Shown one piece after another: positions 8,168 through 13,876 of a stretch of 13,876 nucleotides of DNA. This stretch comes from Verrucomicrobiia bacterium (GTDB lineage: Bacteria; Verrucomicrobiota; Verrucomicrobiia; Opitutales; Opitutaceae). The first letter of the stretch is position 1. The number at the start of each line of letters is the position of its first letter. The stretch spans positions 1 through 13,876 of the forward strand of contig JAUHWE010000048.1 of the NCBI GenBank assembly GCA_030424825.1, given 5' to 3'. Position numbers and translations under genes: made by a program. Under the pieces are notes generated by a model, which saw only the letters and a list, made by a program, of their open reading frames with translations, was not told where the DNA came from and did no database searches.

Positions 8168-9202
8168 ATGAAACGAATATCGTTTGCTTTATATATTACT
8201 CTAGTTTGCATCAGCTTTGCCGGCCCGATGCTCCATGCCGAAAAAGTAAAGGTCCTCGTTGCGGCAACGTTTACCGAAGGCATGCAACCGCTGGTCGAAC
8301 AATATCCCAATCTTCAACTGGTAAGTTTTAGCTCCAGTGAAGAAGCTTTACGCGAGATTGGCGACGCAGATGCATTGGTCGGTTTGTCAGCGGCCGACCC
8401 TGCCGGGGAGTTTCTTAAAGCAGGAAGAAAATTAAAATGGATGGCTCATGGGAGTGCCGGAGTGGAGGAAACCTTGTCCGATCCTAGGGTGCGAAAGGCA
8501 GACTTTATTCTGACCAACATGAAGATCATTCAAGGCCCTCAAATTGCCGACCACGCCATGGCGCTGCTCTTAAACCTCACTCGGGATCTGAAGCATTTCA
8601 ATAAGAAGATGGAGACCGGTTGGCATCGGAAAGCGGATCTCCCCATGATTCAGTTGCGGGGCAAAACGATGCTAGTTGTGGGTCTTGGCGGTATCGGGAC
8701 CCAGGTGGCAGAGCGTGCTTTCGCCTTCGGGATGCGGATTCTAGCGGTCGACCCCAAGGACATTCCCTACATGCGAGCCGTGGATTACGTAGGAAAGCCT
8801 GACGAACTCCATGAACTGCTTGCCCAAGCGGATGTCGTGGTCAATTGCACGCCTCATACTCCAGAGACAGAAAAAATGTTTGGTCCCCTCCAATTTTCTC
8901 TCATGAAAGACGGGGTCTATTTTATTAATGTCTCGCGTGGCGCAATTGTGGATACGGATGCATTCACGGCTGCCTTGCAGTCCGGCAAGGTGCGAGCGGC
9001 GGGCCTGGATGTGGTCGACCCCGAACCACTGCCCAATGACCATCCACTTTGGTCCATGTCCAACGTCACTATAACACCCCACTTGGCGACCTTATCCGAT
9101 GGCAGGATTGAACAATATCAAAAAGCGTTTAACGACAACGTTGCCCGCTTCATGTCTAATCGCCCGTTGCGAAATATCGTCGATAAGCAAAAAGGATATT
9201 AG
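8168..9202 (+). CDS. D-isomer-specific 2-hydroxyacid dehydrogenase with N-terminal signal peptide
   Basis: A 344-residue protein with full family architecture. The Rossmann motif GLGGIG is at 172-177 with the acidic residue Asp195 at the end of the next strand (AVDP), which favours NAD. The catalytic residues Arg257 (NVSRG), Glu286 (DPEPLP) and His305 (TPHLA) are all present. Unusually, the family's first strand (KVKVLVAAT) begins only at residue 26, after a 24-residue stretch (MKRISF, hydrophobic core, GPMLHA) that looks like a Sec signal. No internal ATG or GTG lies between the first codon and the domain in a position to give a normal cytosolic start, except Met21, which would leave only MLHA in front. 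The family normally reduces 2-keto acids to D-2-hydroxy acids, or the reverse, in the cytoplasm. It lies 30 bp behind the esterase/GH fusion and is convergent with the MATE gene. Confidence 0.88.
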   Translation: MKRISFALYITLVCISFAGPMLHAEKVKVLVAATFTEGMQPLVEQYPNLQLVSFSSSEEALREIGDADALVGLSAADPAGEFLKAGRKLKWMAHGSAGVEETLSDPRVRKADFILTNMKIIQGPQIADHAMALLLNLTRDLKHFNKKMETGWHRKADLPMIQLRGKTMLVVGLGGIGTQVAERAFAFGMRILAVDPKDIPYMRAVDYVGKPDELHELLAQADVVVNCTPHTPETEKMFGPLQFSLMKDGVYFINVSRGAIVDTDAFTAALQSGKVRAAGLDVVDPEPLPNDHPLWSMSNVTITPHLATLSDGRIEQYQKAFNDNVARFMSNRPLRNIVDKQKGY

Positions 9203-9272
9203 ATCCCTTTTGAGATCGAACACTTCCATTTATCACCACCGAAACATTTTGGACGAAAAAAATACCGACAAT

Positions 9273-10631
9273 CTATTGGGCAAGGGGCTGAGTTCCCTCT
9301 ATTGATCGCCTAAGACTGGGATAAAGGACTCCCAAGCTAGCCGCTCGAGCGACGATGAAGATTATGAAGGAAATCCACAATCCGACAGCCTCGTAAGTGC
9401 CGATCAACGGATAGCTGGTCGCCAAAAATATGATTAGCGAAGCGATGGAAGCGTTTCTCATGTCCCGTGATCGGGTCACTCCTATGAAAATTCCATCGAG
9501 CTGGAAAGCGACAAAAGACAAGAGTATATACGAAGACGCGTAGGGAAGAAAGGATCGGGCAACATTGCGTACCGCTTCATGATCGGTGAGGACGCTAACC
9601 ATCGCCGGACCCACCAACAATGAGCCAAGCGCGAGCATTAGCGCGGTTGCCGCTGCCATGATCATGGTACGCCGTACCAAAATGTTAAATACCTCTATTT
9701 TCCTCGCTCCCGCAGCTGCCCCCACAAGTGCCTCTGTCGCGAAGGCGATACCATCCAAAAAGAACGCGCTGAACGATATGAATTGAAGAAGAATATGATT
9801 GGCAGCCAAAGTCACTTCACCCAATCGCGCTCCTTGCTGCGTGAACCAACCAAAGCCGACAAGGAGACAAAAGGTGCGGATCATAATATTCCCGTTGACC
9901 ACAACCATGCGAGTTAGCATGGGGAGATTGAAGACTCGAGCCCACGACCAGAATGCGTCCTTATCCCGATATCGCTGCTTAAGAATCCGCAGCATCAGGT
10001 AAAATGCTAGCAATGCCGCGACCCATTCCGAAATCGCCGTACCGATGCCAATTCCGGCAACCCCCAAACCGAAGTAGCCTGCCAGTATCACATCGAGCGT
10101 GATATTTAGCCCATTGAGAACGACTTGAACCCAGAGTAACGCTCTCGACCGGCCGAGTCCAACCAACCCACCCATCAGGGCATACATACCCAAGGCACCA
10201 GGAGCTCCCCAGATTCGGTAACGCAAGTACACACTACTCAGCGTCTCCACTTCTTCGCTACCCTTCAAAAGGTGCAGGGCGAGTTGAAAGACAGGAATCT
10301 GTATCATTAGGAGCCCCATTCCTATAGAAATCCCCATGAGAACGGAACGACCCACTATCGCCCTTACCTCTGGTTCATTCTCCGAACCTGCCGCCAATGC
10401 AACCAAACCCGTCGTTCCCATCCGAAGAAAACCAAAGGTCCAGTACACAAAACTGAAAACGAGAGACCCCAGAGCGATCGCCCCGAGAGAAGCCACGTCT
10501 CCGGTTCGACCAATGACAGCCGTATCCGCCAACCCTAGCAAAGGTGTTGCCGCATTCGCCAGGACTATCGGCCAAACCCTTTCTGCAATGGAACGGTAAG
10601 AGGACTCCTGAGATTTGGACAACGGATTCAT
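9273..10631 (-). CDS. MATE-family multidrug/metabolite efflux transporter, DinF-like
   Basis: A 452-residue polytopic membrane protein with about 12 hydrophobic segments. The first helix carries PIVLANAATPLLGLADTAVI (21-40) followed by GRTGD, close to the DinF branch pattern with its conserved Asp (D36 here). NGLNITLDVILAGYFGLGVAGIG (173-195) is the matching signature in helix 5/6. Length is normal for the family. MATE proteins exchange H+ or Na+ for cationic drugs or metabolites at the inner membrane; the substrate here cannot be inferred. The start ATG 10629-10631 has an AGG nine bases upstream. The gene lies opposite to the glycan genes: convergent with the dehydrogenase (70 bp apart) and divergent from the sulfatase. 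It may simply be an unrelated housekeeping or stress gene that divides two parts of the cluster. Confidence 0.92.
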   Translation of the reverse strand: MNPLSKSQESSYRSIAERVWPIVLANAATPLLGLADTAVIGRTGDVASLGAIALGSLVFSFVYWTFGFLRMGTTGLVALAAGSENEPEVRAIVGRSVLMGISIGMGLLMIQIPVFQLALHLLKGSEEVETLSSVYLRYRIWGAPGALGMYALMGGLVGLGRSRALLWVQVVLNGLNITLDVILAGYFGLGVAGIGIGTAISEWVAALLAFYLMLRILKQRYRDKDAFWSWARVFNLPMLTRMVVVNGNIMIRTFCLLVGFGWFTQQGARLGEVTLAANHILLQFISFSAFFLDGIAFATEALVGAAAGARKIEVFNILVRRTMIMAAATALMLALGSLLVGPAMVSVLTDHEAVRNVARSFLPYASSYILLSFVAFQLDGIFIGVTRSRDMRNASIASLIIFLATSYPLIGTYEAVGLWISFIIFIVARAASLGVLYPSLRRSIEGTQPLAQ

Positions 10632-10967
10632 TTTGGGCTACCTATGACTTAACAGTTTCAGTAGCTTTAGAATCGCGTACTGAAGTCTCTTGTTCCAGTT
10701 TCAACTCCATTCATTTCAAAAAGGCCAGACTCTATGAGCGCATCGGATGGATCTCCAATCTTTGCACTCCGCTTTGGTTATGGAAGAAAAATGCCGAAAG
10801 CCAACCGAGTTACTATCTCTTCCTATCACGTTTTAACGGACTCATGATATCCCGATCATGCCTCACCCCGTCCTTTCAGACCTTATGAGACTCTCTGGAT
10901 ACACGATGTATGCTCGACCTATTTCATTTAACCATCAACCTTGAAGTCACTCTCCAACCGCATACCC
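10632..10967. other. Divergent intergenic region between MATE and sulfatase genes
   Basis: This 336-base stretch must hold the promoters of both divergent genes. I see no convincing gene. One plus-strand frame is open across 10544-10888 but starts inside the MATE gene and shows no recognisable domain. The only clear structure is the inverted repeat at 10843-10860. No consensus promoter pair or riboswitch-like fold was evident by eye. Confidence 0.5.
10843..10860. promoter_or_regulatory. Short inverted repeat, possible operator upstream of the sulfatase gene
   Basis: CATGAT and ATCATG form perfect six-base arms around a six-base spacer, 107 bases before the sulfatase ATG. The spacing would suit a dimeric repressor or activator. 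A single six-base palindrome is also expected by chance in a window this size, and no second copy was noticed. Confidence 0.25.
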
Positions 10968-12545
10968 ATGAAACGCAAATTTCCCTTTTCTCCTTTCTGT
11001 CGCACCTGTTTCCTGATTCTCGCCTGCACTCTCATTACGGAATCCGCAGTCTCACAGGATCGCTCACCCGTGATGAGCGTGTCGAAACCAAACATTCTCT
11101 TTATCTTCGCGGACGACCAGTCGCCATTAACACTAAGCGCCTACGGCAACGACACTTGCCAGACCCCCAACCTCGATCGACTGGCTCGTGAAGGCATGGT
11201 CCTAGACGGAGCCTACCACATGGGTTCCTGGTCGGGGGCCGTTTGCTTGCCCTCCCGAACCATGGTTCAGACATCGATCAATGTCTGGCGGACGCAAGAC
11301 ATCGCCAAGCGCTACCCGCGCATGAAACCCGCAACCTACGTGCATCAGCCGAGGAAACTGCTCGCGGAGCTCGCTCCCAACGATCCGGACTACTACAGCA
11401 TGCCCGCCCTCTTCTATCGGGCCGGTTACGACACCTATCGCACCTGTAAAATCGGCAACACCTACGAGGGGGCCAATCGACTGTATCTGGGACGCAACGA
11501 TCAAACCAACTACGGACCGGAAGACGAAACCGGAAGTTGGTGGCATGGGGAGCAAGTCATGAACTATCTAGAGGAGCGAGAGAAAGAGACAAAGGACGAT
11601 CCTTTTCTTATATTCTTTGGCTTCACTCACCCTCACGACCCCCGTTACGGCAAACCCGATCTCTTAAAAAAGTACGGAGCCGTCAATGACAACATCCCAA
11701 CAACTCCTAATCCAGATGCCCCTGATCTGCAGCCAAATTACTTGCCTGCTCACCCCTTCCATCACGGTCATCCCGGACTGAGGGACGAAGTCGCGGTACA
11801 AGGCGTCTTGCTTAAGCGCGACGAGGCGACGGTTCGCAATGAACTCGGCAGGGAGTATGCCTGTATTGAGAATATCGACAGGCAAGTCGGGAGAGTACTT
11901 GAAAAGCTGGAAGCCATGGGCGAGTTGGACAATACCTATATCTTCTATTCAGCCGATCACGGTATTTCCGTTGGGCGACATGGATTTATGGGAAAACAGA
12001 ATCTTTATGAGCACACTTGGCGCGTTCCTATGCTCATTCGGGGCCCTGGAATCAAAGCGGGAAGCCGGGCTCAAGGTAACACTTACCTAATGGATTTGTT
12101 GCCAACCTTTTGCGACCTTATCGGTACTGAAATTCCGGCTACATTCGATGGGCTCAGCTTCACGCCCGTATTAATGGGTGAAAAAGACACCGTTCGTGAC
12201 GTCCTCTACGGAGTCTACAATGGCGGCACTAAACCGGGAATGCGATCTGTCAAAAAGGGGGACTGGAAACTTATCAAGTATGATGTACTGGATGGTTATG
12301 TTCGGGAAACCCAGTTGTTCAACTTGAAAGTCAATCCCAATGAATTCCTCATCCAGCACCATGACCCTAATGTGGTGGCGATGACCGGAATCAAGCCCAA
12401 ACCCAACCAGATCAACCTCGCCGAAACCCCGGCTTACGCTGCCAAACGCAAGGAGATGGAAGCCCTCCTGCTGAGCGAAATGATAAAATGGGGAGATCCC
12501 TACCGACTCTGGGACCAACCCCAGGATGCCCACAACGGGCATTAG
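10968..12545 (+). CDS. Exported S1-family sulfatase (formylglycine type)
   Basis: A 525-residue protein from ATG 10968. An in-frame TTG at 10941 would add nine residues, but the ATG gives a clean signal peptide (MKRKF, hydrophobic 13-22, end near AVSQ). After SKPNILFIFADD (metal-binding Asp49 and Asp50) comes the sulfatase signature CLPSR at 93-97, in which Cys93 is the residue converted to formylglycine. Further family features are HPHDPRYGKPD (221-231), the metal-site SADHG (328-332) and the MGKQNLYEHTWRVPM segment (341-355) with Lys343. Size is usual for S1 sulfatases acting on carbohydrate sulfate. It needs a maturase (FGE or anSME), not present in the window. The DUF1080 gene starts 74 bp downstream, so the two probably share a transcript. 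The exact substrate cannot be told from the sequence. Confidence 0.94.
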   Translation: MKRKFPFSPFCRTCFLILACTLITESAVSQDRSPVMSVSKPNILFIFADDQSPLTLSAYGNDTCQTPNLDRLAREGMVLDGAYHMGSWSGAVCLPSRTMVQTSINVWRTQDIAKRYPRMKPATYVHQPRKLLAELAPNDPDYYSMPALFYRAGYDTYRTCKIGNTYEGANRLYLGRNDQTNYGPEDETGSWWHGEQVMNYLEEREKETKDDPFLIFFGFTHPHDPRYGKPDLLKKYGAVNDNIPTTPNPDAPDLQPNYLPAHPFHHGHPGLRDEVAVQGVLLKRDEATVRNELGREYACIENIDRQVGRVLEKLEAMGELDNTYIFYSADHGISVGRHGFMGKQNLYEHTWRVPMLIRGPGIKAGSRAQGNTYLMDLLPTFCDLIGTEIPATFDGLSFTPVLMGEKDTVRDVLYGVYNGGTKPGMRSVKKGDWKLIKYDVLDGYVRETQLFNLKVNPNEFLIQHHDPNVVAMTGIKPKPNQINLAETPAYAAKRKEMEALLLSEMIKWGDPYRLWDQPQDAHNGH

Positions 12546-12619
12546 CCCATTGGTTTGCTTCCTATTGGTAACGACCCTATCCAACCGTTATTCAAAATTT
12601 ATGACGCCCGAACGACACC

Positions 12620-13549
12620 ATGAAAATCCACAAAGCGCTTTCCCTTGCTCTCCTTTCATTCTTCCCACTGGCCATTGCAGCCCCTTCTGGGGCTCCCGTA
12701 TGGATCGATCCAGAGCTTGCCGCAAGAGAACGGCCCGATTTTCTCGTCCAAGGCGAATATCGAAATGAGACACACGGCTTACAAGTCGTCTCGGTTGAAG
12801 GAGATAAATTTTATCTATCTAAATACAAAGGCGGACTTCCCGGAGCCGGTTGGGACGGAACCATGATCGAGCACCAATGGGGTAATCTCTCAGAGGCAAA
12901 GCGTTGGATGAATGGGTACACGCGCATCGAACGCAGTAATCTCGGTAAGACAAAAGCTCCCCCGGGAGCGATTATCCTCTTCGATGGTTCCGATACCGCC
13001 GAATGGAAAGGTGCCGAGTTGGAAGACGGCCTACTTGCTGCTGGCACTGCCAGTAAGCGCACTTTCCAGGATTTCACCCTGCACTTTGAGTTTCGGAACC
13101 CATTCAAACCGGATATTCCGCTCGGCCACCCGGACCGAGGGAACAGCGGCATCTACATTTTCGGGCGCTATGAGGTCCAGATAATGGATACATTCGGATT
13201 AAATCTGGACAAGAACGTCTGGAACGAAGCTCCTCTGGAGACCGAACCCGATGCCTGGTGCGGAAGCCTCTACAGATTCAAGACCCCGGATGTAAATATG
13301 TGCTTTCCCCCACTCGCCTGGCAGAGCTACGATATCACTTTCCGAGCACCCCGATTCGATAATGGCGTCAAAACGGAAAACGCCCGCATTTCAGTCACTC
13401 ACAACGGCGTCCTCATCCACGACAATATCGAGCTTCTGGGAGGAACCGGCAACGGGGGGAAGCTGCCCGAAATCCCAACGGGAACACTCAACCTCCAAGC
13501 TCACGGAAACCCTAACCACTTCCGCAATATCTGGATCATAGAAAAATAG
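12620..13549 (+). CDS. Exported DUF1080 protein (3-keto-disaccharide hydrolase family, PF06439)
   Basis: A 309-residue protein with a signal peptide at 1-20 (MKIHKAL, hydrophobic, PLAIA). Residues about 25-110 form a small N-terminal beta module often joined to DUF1080 in PVC bacteria, with DFLVQGEY (40-47) and GGLPGAGWDG (71-80). The DUF1080 concanavalin-like domain spans about 115-309: IILFDGSD (118-125), DRGNSGIYIFGRYEVQIMD (172-190), a W-x-S-Y-D-I-T-F strand (234-241), VTHNGVLIHDN (259-269) and the closing LQAHGNPNHFRNIWI (292-306). Members of this family have been shown to hydrolyse 3-keto-glycosides made by prior oxidation of glycans. It follows the sulfatase gene by 74 bp and is convergent with another DUF1080 gene at the window edge. 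No clear Shine-Dalgarno precedes the ATG. Confidence 0.92.
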   Translation: MKIHKALSLALLSFFPLAIAAPSGAPVWIDPELAARERPDFLVQGEYRNETHGLQVVSVEGDKFYLSKYKGGLPGAGWDGTMIEHQWGNLSEAKRWMNGYTRIERSNLGKTKAPPGAIILFDGSDTAEWKGAELEDGLLAAGTASKRTFQDFTLHFEFRNPFKPDIPLGHPDRGNSGIYIFGRYEVQIMDTFGLNLDKNVWNEAPLETEPDAWCGSLYRFKTPDVNMCFPPLAWQSYDITFRAPRFDNGVKTENARISVTHNGVLIHDNIELLGGTGNGGKLPEIPTGTLNLQAHGNPNHFRNIWIIEK

Positions 13550-13571
13550 GATCGCTTCTCTATACGGATAT

Positions 13572-13602
<31 letters not shown>

Positions 13603-13645
13603 CATCCCAGATAGGGCTCGACAGTCCGGCATGCCCCACCTTTGC

Positions 13646-13659
13646 GACTTGCCAAAGTC
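13646..13659 (-). terminator. Weak hairpin after the minus-strand DUF1080 gene
   Basis: GACTT and AAGTC form a five-base stem with a four-base loop nine bases past the minus-strand stop. The stem is AT-rich and short, and no T-run follows, so a true intrinsic terminator is doubtful. Confidence 0.2.
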
Positions 13660-13667
13660 AACATGCT

Positions 13668-13876
13668 CTACCGACTCGGCAACGGCCGAATACGAATATT
13701 CCTCCAGCCCATTTCGTAGGTGCGACCGTCATTCATTCCGTGCACCTGGAGAGCAACGAACCCATAAGGGTGTGTTTCGTAGGCTTCCTCGTGCGTCACG
13801 TCATCGATGAGTGTGCCATTGACCCACGTACGGAGCCTTGGCCCCTCCGCTACAATACGCAGCCTATTCCATGACT
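13668..13876 (-). CDS. DUF1080 protein, C-terminal part (5' end outside window)
   Basis: On the minus strand the frame is open from the window edge to a TAG stop at 13670-13668, giving the last 68 residues of a protein. It reads WNRLRIVAEGPRLRTWVNG, then TLIDDVTHEEAYETHPYG, FVALQVHGMNDG and WRNIRIRPLP. This is the characteristic C-terminal half of DUF1080/3-keto-disaccharide hydrolase domains: solvent-exposed W-N-x-x-R-I, the WVNG turn, the ALQVHG strand and the final WRNIRI strand. No start codon is inside the window. It belongs to the same family as 12620-13549 but is clearly divergent from it (WRNIRIRPLP against FRNIWIIEK), so the two are old paralogues, not a recent duplication. Their 3' ends face each other 118 bases apart. 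Confidence 0.9.
   Translation of the reverse strand, partial: SWNRLRIVAEGPRLRTWVNGTLIDDVTHEEAYETHPYGFVALQVHGMNDGRTYEMGWRNIRIRPLPSR

Noticed and set aside
9203..9272. Convergent gap between the dehydrogenase and MATE genes, checked for a bidirectional terminator.
   Set aside because: Only a trivial GATC...GATC symmetry is present; no stem of useful length was found.
10544..10888. Open plus-strand frame of 114 codons containing RLYERIGW, which recalls the end of GNAT acetyltransferases.
   Set aside because: Its first quarter lies antisense inside the MATE gene, no acetyl-CoA binding motif is present, and the short match is easily due to chance.
10941..10967. TTG start nine codons upstream of the sulfatase ATG.
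   Set aside because: It would put a polar extension ahead of a well-formed signal peptide; the ATG at 10968 followed by KRK is the better start.

Overview
The window looks like chromosomal DNA from a glycan-degrading member of the PVC superphylum, Verrucomicrobiota or Planctomycetota. This is inferred from gene content: an S1 sulfatase, DUF1080 (3-keto-disaccharide hydrolase) proteins, an FG-GAP/VCBS propeller protein, an esterase fused to a 'family 10-like' glycosyl hydrolase, and almost every product carrying a Sec or lipoprotein signal. No SusC/SusD pair is seen, which argues against Bacteroidota. No rRNA, tRNA, CRISPR array, transposase or phage gene was found.

Layout. (1) 1-291 is the 3' end of a sialidase-like (BNR/Asp-box) gene that enters from outside the window. 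A decayed copy of the start of an FG-GAP gene (282 to about 362) follows it. (2) 535-1671 is a complete sialidase-like gene, the tandem paralogue of the first. It overlaps the start of the 972-residue FG-GAP propeller gene at 1662-4580. (3) 4737-5636 encodes a GH16-fold lipoprotein whose catalytic motif lacks the nucleophile Glu. (4) 5792-8137 encodes an exported esterase plus TIM-barrel glycosyl hydrolase-like fusion. A 2-hydroxyacid dehydrogenase gene with an apparent signal peptide (8168-9202) follows 30 bp later. (5) 9273-10631, on the minus strand, encodes a DinF-like MATE transporter. (6) 10632-10967 is the longest gene-free stretch and holds a small inverted repeat. (7) 10968-12545 encodes an S1 sulfatase and 12620-13549 a DUF1080 protein. 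(8) A perfect (GA)14.5 tract lies at 13574-13602, between that gene and the 3' end of a second, convergent DUF1080 gene (13668-13876, minus strand, runs off the window).

How the parts may work together (inference). The plus-strand genes look like an envelope or secreted toolkit for a sulfated, acylated glycan. The sulfatase would remove sulfate and the esterase domain acyl groups. The GH-like barrel, the GH16-fold protein and the sialidase-like propellers would bind or cleave the chain. The DUF1080 proteins would cleave 3-keto-glycosides, and the exported dehydrogenase could be a redox partner. Two candidate glycosidases appear to lack a canonical catalytic residue, so binding or altered chemistry should be considered. 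The tandem duplication at the left edge, the nucleophile-less GH16, the exported NAD-type dehydrogenase and the dinucleotide repeat are the points most worth follow-up.
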